Below are positions 23,601 through 35,600 of a stretch of DNA of 64,000 bases, piece by piece (the stretch's first letter is position 1; every line of letters starts with the position of its first letter). Made by a program: the position numbers and the translations under genes. Source of the stretch: Lycocorax pyrrhopterus obiensis (Eukaryota > Chordata > Aves > Passeriformes > Paradisaeidae). Below the pieces are notes generated by a model, which saw only the letters and a program-made list of their open reading frames with translations, made no database searches and was not told where the DNA came from. The DNA lies in contig JACSVZ010000009.1 in NCBI GenBank assembly GCA_014706295.1, positions 38,842,768 through 38,906,767 of the forward strand. Reading direction: 5' to 3'.

Positions 23601-26600
23601 CTGGCAGAGGGATGTGTCACAGCCACTGAGGAGCAAGTGGGGACAGAAACAGCTGGATTCTCTCACTGTCTCCCTTCTTGGGTCCATCGCTCCCTGGAAA
23701 AATGTGTTCTGGAACTGCATCAGTGTTCCATTCTCTATAGAGGTTGTGGCTGTCCCATCCCTGGCAGTGTCCCAGGCCAGGTGTGATGTGGCTTGGAGCA
23801 CCCTGGGATGGTGGGAGGTGTCTCTGCCCATGGCAGGGGGTGGAACGAGGTGGCCTTTAAGGTCCTTTCCAACCCAAACCATTCTGGGATTCTGTGATAC
23901 GTTTCTATTATACTTCAGGGACATAAAGGCTTTATAGCAGTGCCAGAGGTGAGAGGGCCAGTGAGAGAGCAGGGCAAGAGGCAGGAGGATGTGGGAATGG
24001 GCAGAATTCCATGGCCAGAAGAATAACATGGAATTTCTTTGAAGTGCCCAAACTTTGTCCCTCCTCCGGTGATCTTTGCCAGCAGCCACACGTTAATGTA
24101 TAAACACGAGGCTCATCAGGATTCACCTCTCTGCTTCCCAGCTCTGTGTGTGCCTCGGGAGCTGTGGGCTCTGTTTGAGGCTCTGTTTGAGGGCTGCTCT
24201 GCCTGTAAACACCGGGTAATGAGCAGACCTTTGTTGCAGCATTTGCAGCTGGGGCTGAGCTGGGCACAGCTGGGCGAGCGCTCAGTGCAGCTCCCGGGTG
24301 CCCCACATGGGCTGGGGGGACAGAGCTGATCCCACAGGGATCACCACGCTTGGGACAATGGTCATGCTAGGATTTGTTCCAAATCCTAGTTTTTCTTTCT
24401 TGTCCCCAGTCCCTCTCCAGCTCTCCTGGAGCCCCTTTAGGCCCTGCAAAGGGCTCTGAGCTCTCCCTGGATCCTTCCCTTCTCCAGGTGAGCACCCCCA
24501 GCTCTCCCAGCCTGGCTCCAGAGCAGAGGGGCTCCAGCCCTGGAGCAGCTCCGGGGTCTCCTCTGGACTTGTTGGATCCTCACTGTGAAGTGAAGGACTC
24601 TGTCTCCAGCCCCATGCATTGAATTGTACCACACATGCAGAGACAGTGTTGCTGCTGTCCTAAGTGATTTCATGAGCTGCTTGCATTGGAGTCAGTATCA
24701 TCCCTGATTGCAGGATGAACCTGGTCATTAATTTCCTTTGGAATATGCACTTCCTTAAGTCATGGCTGCTAGTTACTAGATTTTATTTTTAGCTCTACAG
24801 TAGTGAGAGGGACACAGAACTGATGCATTTAAATCACGATACTGCTGAGGAATGAGCAAATAATTCTGAACAAAAATATTTAGGCTGCATGCACCATATA
24901 ATCTGAACTGAGGCTTTTTGTGCTTGGCTGGAAAGGAGTTTCTGTGGTTTGTCACTTGAATTTTTATTAGTTTGCTCTTTCCTGTCTGGGAGATCTGGAC
25001 AGAAGCTATTCTGCATAGTTAAGTCTGCCATTTGGCCTGGAGACTGGGCCATGCTCCGACCTTAAATTAGGTCTTAAATTAGGGTTAAACAGGTTTTTCT
25101 GGTGTTCAAAGTGTTTATAATTTACAAGAAAGTCTGGAAATGTTTAGAATTCAGCTTAAGTTGATGTTAACAGCAGAGAGCCTTCAGAGACTGCTCAAAC
25201 CCTTCACACTTAAACCATGGTCCGTGGTAGGTGACTGAGCACCAGCCCTTCTCTCCACGGTCACTGCATGGACAGCAGCACTGGCTCCAGGAATATCAGC
25301 CCAAAGAGATTCCCAGGGCCATTCCAGGAAAGTGTGAGCTTGCCTGGAAACTGCCACATTATTAAGCCTTGTCACTTTCAAGTTGTATTTTAACGTGCTG
25401 TAGGACGTTATAATAAATAAACTGCATTGCTTAGAAGTTTCTCAAAAAGGATGTGAAATTAGAGTTTCTTTGGTGTTTCAATGCCCTGTGTTTGACAATC
25501 ACATCACTCCTGAACCTCATCAAACTTGAGCTTGGATTAATGCCACTGTGTGAGATGTAAAATGTACACTCAGCTCTGCGTCCTTTGCTGTGGTGGGTTT
25601 TTGGTAGAGTCGAGAGCCCAGCCGTGTGTCTGTTTATTAAAATGCTTCCTTTATAATGTTTATTAAAGTAATAACAGCATCCTGTAACATTTGAGTGTTC
25701 CTAGAAGCAATTATTACAGGTAGAAACACTTGAGTGCAGTGTTACATTGAGGTGGGCAAGGTAAAGTAAACGTGTAGTAACACTTCATGGTTTTAGTACT
25801 GTTTGCTCCTCAGTGTTTAATACAATATTATTATTAAATATGGCTGGGAATATGTGAGTTTACCTTTCTGGTTCTAGAAGAGGCTGTGTTTTGGGGGGTG
25901 TCTGTCCCCCATATGTGTGTGTGTGCAAAACAAAGCCAGGGCCTCACGGGCTGCGTTCCATCTTTGCAGGGTGCCGTGGTGCAGGTTCAAGCTGCAGAAG
26001 GTGCTCCAGTAAGGAAGGAGCATCTCCCCACAAGAGAGCAGCAGATTCTGGCCCTGCAAACCAGCGGTGAATTCGACGTCCTTGTCATCGGCGGGGGAGC
26101 CACGGGCTGTGGCTGCGCTCTGGATGCGGCCACCAGAGGTAAAGGCCGGGAGGTTCAGCTGCAGGCTCCTTCTTGGGCTACCTGGCTTATAAGAAACTCC
26201 TCAGGCTGGCTTTTCAGAAGCACTCGAAGGTAGAGGAGGGGTTATCCTGATTAGGAAACCTCTGCTCTCAGAAGGCAAAAGGACCCTGAAGAAGGTCACT
26301 CAGCAGATCCGTGCTCCCGTTGCCCCCCACTTTGAGGGATTGTGTTGGGGTGCACTATGTGCTGGAAGAGAGATAGGCCCTGAGGGCCGCAGAGAGAGCC
26401 TCCTTCTTGGACCCAGAGGTGACCCTGGGAGTGCATCCAGGTCACCAGGGATGGGCTGAGAGAGGATTGTGGGTTTCTGGACAGTGTTGGACCTATGAGA
26501 TGTGATAATTGTAGTTTGTGACCTTATAGGGCATTGTTTACCTGTTACCATAATAGGCAATGTCTGTGCACTGCCCCAGGTGATTGGGGGACGCTGAGGT

Positions 26601-29600
26601 GAACACCTTTCCTGTTTATATGTTGTGATATCCTGTTGGGTGCTGGTATTTAGGGAATATTCACTGTGCAATAAAGGCTTTGCACTTTCCATCTTGGGTG
26701 CGGACTCCATGCCCTTGTGTGAATACTGCAGGACTGGCCAGAGTAGAGAGCGCTGAAGTTCTCAGGTTCTTTAACCTGGACAGGTGCCTCAGAAACAGAG
26801 GCAAACCTGACCCCAGGAGTGTCTTGCAGTTGGAGCTGGAAAACGCCTGTCCGGGAGGTGTGGTAATATGAAATGGATAAAGCAGTAGGGTCTGACCATA
26901 GGGAGATGAGTCCAAACTCCAGCCTGGTTATGTTTATAGCCCGTGTTATATTTAATAACACAGGACAAAGAACAGCTTGGGATCTCTTCACTTCTGCCTC
27001 TGCTGTGCTTTGGCAGAAAGTGCAGTTGTAAAGCAGACAGAAATTATTACAGTCAATCTCTGTTTATCCTTTTCTCAGATACACTGGTTATATCAGTAGG
27101 TTTCTGAGGTGTGAAATATTCACGGGCATTTGGTTAATGAGTTGTGTCTCCTTGCTGTTCATTCATGGAACTTGCTCTTTTATCGTGTTTGCTTCGCTTA
27201 ACAACAAATTTTGCTTTTCGTGTGTTTGATAAATCTTCACCAAATTATTTCTGATTGTGTCCATTAATCTTCAGTCACATCCGACAAAAATAAATTGCTC
27301 TGATCTTTGTAAGTTACCAGTAATAATTAGATTTTTTTGAGGACATAAAAGTTTTGGGAGACCAGTAGATGTTAACATCTCTGTGCTGGCACTGCTGAGG
27401 CCCCTCGAGTGCTGTGTCCGGTTCTGGGCCCTCATGACAAGAAGGACACTGAAGGGCTGGAGCATGGTTGGACTCGGTGATCCTGGGGGTCTTTTCCACC
27501 CAAGGGATTCAGTGGTTAGGGCTGATCAGACTATTTCCTGTGTGTGTCAGAATTCCAAGTGAAGCAAACTCCAAGTAAGCAGAGCTGCCAGTTGTCTCCC
27601 TCTCTGGAATGCCACTTAAATTGTTAGTGCAAGAGGTTTAGAGCTCTCTGCTGCAAAGGGTTAAAAGTGTCCATGAAAGCCCTCTGTTCCTGCCATGCAT
27701 CCAAGCTCTCATTTGCTTGCGGGAGCGTGGCCCCCGTAATGTGCTGTAATGCCTTTCCATTGTGAAATATCCAGCTTTTAATGTGCTTCTGTTTAAGTTC
27801 TGCTTTGGCTTTTCCCTCAGGAAGAAGGCTAAAATTTTTCATTACAATATAGACAGTGCGCTACACTTTGAATACAAATTTATCCATGTACAGAGTAATT
27901 TTTCTTGTGATTGTCTCTACCCTAGAGAAGTGTCTTTAATGAATTACATACAAATTGTGTAATTTAAGAAGTTAATTTGGTTTTCTGGTAACACAGGACT
28001 AAAAACAGCCCTTCTAGAAAGAGATGATTTCTCATCGGGGACCAGCAGCAGGAGCACTAAATTGATCCATGGTGGAGTGAGGTACCTCCAGAAGGCCATC
28101 ATGAAGTTGGATTTCGAGCAGGTAATTGTTTGTGCTGGTTGTTAAGCAAAAATTGCTGGAAGACACTTCACTGTCCCAGTTGGACCTGAGTCTCCTTTTG
28201 AGCTTTTCAGTGCTGGGTTCTGTGTTGTATTCCACAGCCCTGTGCATGGGAAGTGTCTTCTCTGGGGGAGCTCTCCAGGCTCGGGAAGGCAGTGCTTTGA
28301 TGGGCAGTGTCAGTGCCATGCCTTGTAGGCTGTGGGTTTTGGGAAAGGCAGGCAGAGACAGGGCTGATCTGAGAATAAAAAGAGCTTGAAATAAAATAAA
28401 ATGAGATGGGTAATGTCGTGAACTGGAGGGAGGAGTGAGAGGCTGTCCTGCTCTGGAATGGGGAGAGAAAAGATCATAAATGAGTGATTTAATTTGGAAT
28501 GGGGGAAAAATACTGTAAATGAGCAACTTATTTTGGAATAGGGAAAAAAATATGGTACATGAGTGATTTATTTTGGCATAGAGCAAGAAAATACGGTGAA
28601 TGAGTGATAGTATATAAATGCTTTTGTGTATTCTTGTGTGGGTGGAAGCCTGATATTCCTGTTTTGAGGAATCACATTGTCCTCCCATTGGAACCTCTCA
28701 AAGTATGTTTCAGTGGTTGTAATGCTGCTGCAGAAATGGTGACTTTTCAGGGGGAAATATCCAAACCCTGCAGTTATCCACCTATAGAAACCCACTTTTT
28801 TGCCAAAGAACAACTCAACATTGGTTTGGAGAAGAACTGCATTTGCAGCTTGGAGTTAGGATAGGACTGAACTGTGGGAATTGGCATGGAAGCTGTGCTG
28901 TGGGATGAGTCCTAGCCCTCCTGAAGGGCCTCCTGCCCCTTGTTAGGGCAACGTGCTTGTTGTGCTTTACATTCAAATGAAAAATTACACAATTGAGCTG
29001 CCAAGACAGCAGGATGAAACTACTGAAACTTAATTTTATTGGGGATCCTTTACCTTCAGCTCTGAGTTTTTCAGCAGATCGCAGTGTGGTTTTGAAAGCC
29101 CAGTATCAATGGTGTGAGGTGTTGATACTTCAATAAAGTCTCTTACTGAGCATTTCCCCTGGCACCGAGGGTGGGTGGTCTGGGACTGACCATGGCTGGT
29201 GTTTTGCTGGTGTTTTGCAGTACAGGAGGGTGAGGGAGGCTCTGGGGGATGGTGGGTGGCGTGGGACTGACCATGGCTGGTGTTTTGCAGTACAGGAGGC
29301 TGAGGGAGGCTCTGGGGGAGGGTGGGTGGCGTGGGACTGACCGTGGCTGGTGTTTTGCTGGTGTTTTGCAGTACAGGATGGTGAAGGAGGCGCTGGAGGA
29401 GCGCGCACACCTGCTGCAGAGTGCGCCCCACCTCTCGGCCCCGCTGCCCATCATGCTCCCCATCTACAAGTAAGCTCTGCTGTGCTTTCTCTCCTTTCCC
29501 TTGGCTTCTCACAACCAAACCCTGGCCTGAGAGAGGCTTCTTAAAGCAGTCCCAGGCTCTGTCCTCCAGTGGTGGGGGGAAGCTGCTGGGCTGCAGAAGC

Positions 29601-32600
29601 ACGAAGTTCTCTTGTGCCCCAGCCAGCAGTCGCTGCTTTGGGGGGCACATCCTGGGGTGCAGCTCTTCAGTGCCCTCCCAGCACCCAGACTGGAGAGAGC
29701 TCTCATTCCCAGGATGTATTTGCTATTCTTTCAGGGCACCCTTGTCCTCAACACACGCCCTCCCAGTGTTCCCAGCAAGGTGCTGTTCTGTCTGTACAAG
29801 CACAGGGCGGTTGGGTATGGACAGAACAGATTCCTCCTCCTCTGAGGAAGACACTCAGTGCTTTGGGTTAGGTTTTCAGTCTGTAAGAGCAGTTACTCAC
29901 TGGAACAAGCTGCTTAGAGCAGGGAGGTTTTGCTGAAGGAACTTATTTTTATTGAGACCATTCCTGTCTTTATTATTCCTGTCTTGGTGGGAGGGGCTTG
30001 TGAGGGCTGGAGCTTGTGCAGGTCAGTGGTTGCCTGCATTTATCGTGGTCCTGTTTGTGCAGGAGGCCTTAGACCATGCCTGGGGGAATGCTCTCAGCTT
30101 GCACACACAGCCTCAGTATCTCACACGGAGGCACAAATGCCCTGTTTAGATCCTGATTCTAGAGCAAATAAAGCCTTGAATCTGCTTGACTCACTGCAGG
30201 GAGTAGCTCAGTTGAAAACAGTAGCAAACAACACCTTAGTCTGGAGTATTTACATTGTCTTGTAACCACGGGCTTGTGTGCTGTCCAAGGTAAAACTGCT
30301 GTAAGAACATTCTGTGTTCCTCACCGTGTTCTGTGTTACAATGACAGCACATGCATGCACAGTATTTTTATTTATTTTCCCTTCATGGTGCTTCTTCCCC
30401 CGCAGGTGGTGGCAGTTGCCGTACTACTGGGTTGGGATAAAGCTGTATGACCTGGTGGCAGGCAGCCAGTGCCTGAAGAGCAGCTATGTCCTCACCAAGT
30501 CCCGGGCCCTGGAGCTGTTCCCCATGCTGCGCAAGGACAGGCTGGTCGGAGCCATTGTCTACTACGACGGTGCGTTGCCTCTCTGCCTGTTCCGTGTCCG
30601 CGCGCCTTGGGCTTGGGCTTAAAACACAAGCGTGAGGCTGGAGATTGTACACTGGGTCTCTACAGGGAAGAGTAGCTTGAAGGATTCGACTTGCCTCTTA
30701 AGCGTTGGTTTGGGAGATAAATTCCATTTTCATGACAGCAACTTACTGGCTGTAGGAGCAAATACAGTGGTTTTCTTGGCTAGTGGGTGCAGAGCTGTGT
30801 GAAAGTGTTCTGGGGGAGATGTGGTTTCTGACCTTTTGGCAGCAGAAAGGTCTTCACACAAGGTGGATTATAAAGGGAATGCTTTTCCCTCTGTAGAACT
30901 GCATTTGCACAACTCATCAGCTCATCAAAGGGGTTCTGGACTGGGAAGGACTCTGGAAACACACTGGGCTTCAGTGGGGTTTATTGGGCTTCTGGCTAAA
31001 GCTTGTGTTGGTAATTGCAGGTGTCTCAGAGCCAGCAGCGTGGAAAAAACAATTAAAAGTTCATATATATGTGTGGGAATATGTATGTGCAGGTTCTTGT
31101 TTGGGACTAGGGTGGGATTTAAATGATTGACTTGGTTTTTACTTGATTTTACTACTGATGGAGGCTGCATCTTATCTTATTTTTAAGGTCTAGAGGAAAA
31201 AAGAGGTTATTTAGCAAAATTTGTGTTGGGATTATGTGGTGGTTTTTGTACCCAGTACCAGGACCTGCCATAGACAGCATACAGAGAAGGAATTCAGATT
31301 TATTTTTTCCGTATCCTGAGCTATTCTTTGGCTTGTTTTAAGGGATCCCAGGAGCCTGCCAGAAGAAAGAAGTGGTTCTCTTAACTGTAATTACACTTCT
31401 CATAAGAGCACTATAGCTTGAAATCTATTTATAATCTAGTGAAGTTTTTTCTGATTAAATAAATAATTTGGCTGTATCGTGGCTATTTACTACTCCAGCA
31501 TTCCAGAGATACACCTTTCAGGATAGCCTGAAAATTGGTCTTCATGTTTCTTACATGAATAATTATTTTAAACAGTGTTGTAAATCTAAAGATTCAGCAC
31601 CAAGAGGCCACGTGGGCTTTGATGGCAAACATGGGCAGGGCTCTGAGTGACTGAGAGATGTCTCTGGAGGTTTTGGTGCCATCTCAACAGAGGAAAACAA
31701 ACCCACACTGAATATTGGAAAGGAAGAGTAAAATAGAAAAAAAAAAGGAAAAAAAATCTATGTCTTGCCTTATTTTGCTTTCTCTGTAAGATACAGCTTA
31801 GTTATCCTCATTTTTAGGCAGAATGTAAAGAGATGGTGTTTTGAATTAAGATTAAAAAAGCTCTTCAAGCTCCACCAAACCTCAGTTTCCCTGAAGAATA
31901 AGGTGGGTTTGAAGGACTCACGGGTGGAATTTGTGAGTTGATAATACACATCTGAGTGTTTTGAGGCTGCACCTAGTGCAGGGTAAAGACTGTCCAACTC
32001 CAGCGTTAAATCAGTTCTTAACAGGCCGCGTTTCAGCTCAGTGTTGTCTGTGGTGCCTCCTCTGTGGGATGGCCCGTGGGGCTGTAGCACATGGACTGTT
32101 TTGTCCTGACCCATTAACCTGTATTCTGGCCACAGGAAATGGGGTTTAAGTCATAACATTTCAGCAAGCTCCCTTCAGGTCTTGTAAATTATTGTACTTG
32201 AATTTTAATGATGTACTGTCACACCCAAAATCCAGAGGAATGGAGCACAAAGGGAAAGGGAATGGAACTGAAAGTAGAGGAGGGGGTGATAAGATGGAAT
32301 TAAACTCGTTTTAGTCCTTTCAGAAGGATTAGTCATAAAATAGAGTATTAAAAAATGGCAAAGAAAAATACAAATCTTAAAGCAGGTGATATCCTTCCCC
32401 TCTCTGTCCATCCCTTCTCTCTCCCCTAAAGAGTGAATCAATAAACTGGCCTTTTAAGGATGGAGTGTCTTAACTGTACGTGCAGTTAAATGCAGGTTTA
32501 TCCCGTTTCCTTGCTTTCTTTTATTCCTTGTCCCCGTAATTGTTGATAGCAGAGCTATTAATGGTCACAGATGTCGATCCCCACCACCAAAGGGAAGAGG

Positions 32601-35600
32601 TAAAACTGTTCCACACCTAAGTTAATTTTTTGTGTGCTGGAGCCCGTGCCCAGCGGTGCCCCGGCGGTGGCCCTGTCCCTTTGCAGGGCAGCCCAGGGCC
32701 TCTCTTTGTGCGGTCGGTGGTGGCCCTGTCCCTTTGCAGGGCAGCCCAGGGCCGCTCTTTGTGCAGTCGGTGGTGGCCCTGTCCCTTTGCAGGGCAGCCC
32801 AGGGCCGCTCTTTGTGCGGTCGGTGGTGGCCCTGTCCCTTTGCAGGGCAGCCCAGGGCCTCTCTTTGTGCGGTCGGTGGTGGCCCTGTCCCTTTGCAGGG
32901 CAGCCCAGGGCCGCTCTTTGTGCGGTCGGTGGTGGCCCTGTCCCTTTGCAGGGCAGCCCAGGGCCTCTCTTTGTGCGGTCGGTGGTGGCCCTGTCCCTTT
33001 GCGGGGTAGCCCAGGGCCACTCTTTGTTCGGTCGGTCGGGCCCATGAGCGCCGGTGGCACGTCCAGCCATCCATAATTCATGAGGACGTTGTGTTCCCAA
33101 CCGGCGCCGGGGTCGTCTTCATTACATTCTTTAAATTGTTTATACAGGCACAAAAAAATGGTACATTATAAATGTTGGAAGTACCAGCAAGAGCAAATCA
33201 CAGCCTTGTCCAGAGGCTATTCTTGCTCTGCCTGAGCATCGGGAAGCCAAAGCATATGTTGGATGTTAGCCGGGGTGTACACAACGTGTCCTATTTATTC
33301 AAGGTTTGCTTTGAAGCCACAACTTACAAGTTTGTTTCTTAGGGGGACATGTCAGACTGCATTTAGCATTTGTTGGTATTAGGATACTCCTGAATAGCAA
33401 AAAGGCAACATTTTGGGGGGAGAAGGCGGCTGCTATCTGAGCAGGGATCTGTCAGATCCACTTAGGGGCTCTGGAGAACTGGAGAGGAGGCACAGGGAGA
33501 GGCTGGGCTGAGCTCAGGATCTCGGGCAGGATTGTTCTAAAGCACTTTAAATGGAAGGATTAATCTCCATTTAAATTATATAGAGTTCATTATGATAAGA
33601 ACTAGGAAAACCATTAAAGCAGGGATCCAGCTGGCCAGAGTGTGTCAATGTAAAGTGTTCAGCAATTCCAAGTGGCACGGTTCTCTTTAAGATACATTCT
33701 TTTTCTGTCTCTAGGTGCTTGCGGGCTTTTTTAACGTATTTTGCCTTGCAAGATGAGCCCTTAGGTGTGTAAGGAAAATTTGTGTTGTGGAATCAGTCCT
33801 GAATTTAGGATTTTAGGGCTCTGCTGATCGTGCTGTCTGAATTTGCTGTTATTTCCTGAAAGAAGGACTTAACATATGTTGTGTCTGGGACTCTCCTGCC
33901 ACATCAAGGTATTGGATTGTTTAATGTCTTGCTCTACAAATCTCCAGTATGTTTGCTGCGATGGAAGTAGTTGGTTTTTTGCTTTTTGCGTTCTCAGTAG
34001 TTTTGCATACATTCTTTGCTGAAATATTTTAATGTGGAGGTTATTTGAAAGTAGAAAAAGCCTTGGCAGAGGATTTCGCTTTCCCTGTTTACAGCAAACC
34101 CCCTGAGAAATCCTTCCCAGGCACACATGCACACACAGACACACACACAAAAATCAATGCAAAAGAGTAGGGCATTCATTAAGCTGTCAAAAATGGAATA
34201 AATGCTTTTTTTTATTTGGGCTCTTGTAGCTATTTTTCCTAGGATTTGAGTGTGTCCTGAATTATGAAATGTTATAGCTTTATAATTCATGTTTGACAAA
34301 TGGATATTTGGAGATGTTGAGCTGTAATAGGGGTATTACAGACAACTCTGTGGCTGTTTTTCCTTCCCTGGATATAAAAACTCTGACAGTTTGTCACTGA
34401 AAAGGCTTTCCATAGGCGATTTTAAATACACAGCTACTTGTATTTCTTGATGTTTCCAGCCTGAGGCTGGGGGGTGAGAGAAGTCTCACAGGCACAGTGA
34501 CCATGGGTATGGCTGGGACATGCTCTGTGTGTGCTCCCTATCCCGTGGGTTCCAGTGCGTTCTGTCCCGTGGTCCGTGTAACAGAGCTGCCCGTGGGATC
34601 CTGAAGGCTGCGGGGACTGGAAGGGGGGTGCTGGCTGGGATGCAGGGACAGTGAGCCCAGGGCTGAGCCCGCCGCAGTGGAGCAGTCTCCGTGCTGGTGC
34701 TGGCACAAACGCGGTGGGGCTCCGGAGCAGCCGGGGCTGCCCAGGTCCCCGGCACGGTCCGTGGGGCTCCGTGGGGCTCTGGGGCTGCCCAGGTCCCCGG
34801 CACGGTCCGTGGGGCTCCGTGGGGCTCTGGGGCTGCCCAGGTCCCCGGCACGGTCCGTGGGGCTCCGCTTGCTCGAGTCCCGCCGCGCTTTGCCCGTCAG
34901 AGCGCTTTTATCGTTTTCAGAAGGGATAAAATCAATGGCCTGCACCAGCTGCATCTTTAACCCAGTTTTGCCTCTGTCAGAGGTGCGGGCTCAGCCACGT
35001 CGCTGCAGGAGCAGCCCTTTGCTCCCGACAGAAGGGCCGTGCATCCGCGCGCTGCCGCGGGCGCCCTTCCCAAAAGCACACGGATGATAACTGCGTCTCT
35101 GCTGTACCTGTAACAATTTAATCGTGTGAGTCAGCCCAGTCAAGCATCCCCAGCTCATGACTGGGAGACATGAAATTCATTGTCATTATTGTCCCTGTCA
35201 TTTTGGATCATTATATCCTGCTGCAGAATTTTCCTCACTCCAGTGCTTTCTTACCTCCAGGAAGCAGGGATTATGGCTGAGGTTGGGGTGGGGGCAGGAC
35301 TGTGAACTACATTTACCTCAGGGGAGCCACAGATTAAATTGGCTTTGCTTTCTGACTTGCCAGATTCGTCTGTTTGTACGCTCTGGGTTTAAGGTTGGAA
35401 ATGATGAATATTCCAGTGAATTCGGGGCCTCTCTCTTTTCTTTTTTTAATGCTTGTATAAGCAAAGGATGGGGTTTGTGTCCCTTAAGAAGTGAACGGGG
35501 AATAACTCTTCAGATCGTGTTACCAAAAAGATTTAAGATTATTCCTGAACAAAACGACATTATTTGTTCATTGTGGCACAAACATGTGAGTGGTCCCCGG

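Larger units (their letters stand above)
20698..25969 (+). other. GPD2: GPD2 intron between coding exons 1 and 2
   Basis: 5.3 kb bounded by GTAAGT and 'tctttgcag'. It contains CR1 pieces at 21318, 21945, 22021, 23745 and 24395. The remainder is unique, AT-rich in its last kilobase. No other gene is recognised. Confidence 0.9.
26139..27996 (+). other. GPD2: GPD2 intron between coding exons 2 and 3
   Basis: 1.86 kb. It holds a candidate solo LTR (26340-26870), a CR1 remnant (27385-27512) and otherwise unique sequence. Confidence 0.9.

Noticed and set aside
28032..28688. 218-codon minus-strand frame overlapping exon 3
   Set aside because: Antisense shadow of exon 3 running into the AT-rich 40-bp repeat; no domain.
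29036..29650. 204-codon minus-strand Pro/His/Gln-rich frame and nearby shadows
   Set aside because: Antisense translation of the triplicated exon 4 junction; periodicity comes from the repeat.
32558..33153. Three overlapping minus-strand frames of 150-180 codons with a repeating His/Arg/Pro-rich protein, plus matching plus-strand frames
   Set aside because: They are created by the 53-bp minisatellite, whose period is not a multiple of three and whose unit lacks stops, so every frame stays open. They lie within a GPD2 intron with no other gene signal.
34486..35087. Repetitive frames of 90-138 codons on both strands
   Set aside because: They come from the 48-bp repeat (48 is a multiple of three, hence periodic proteins). 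No gene context.
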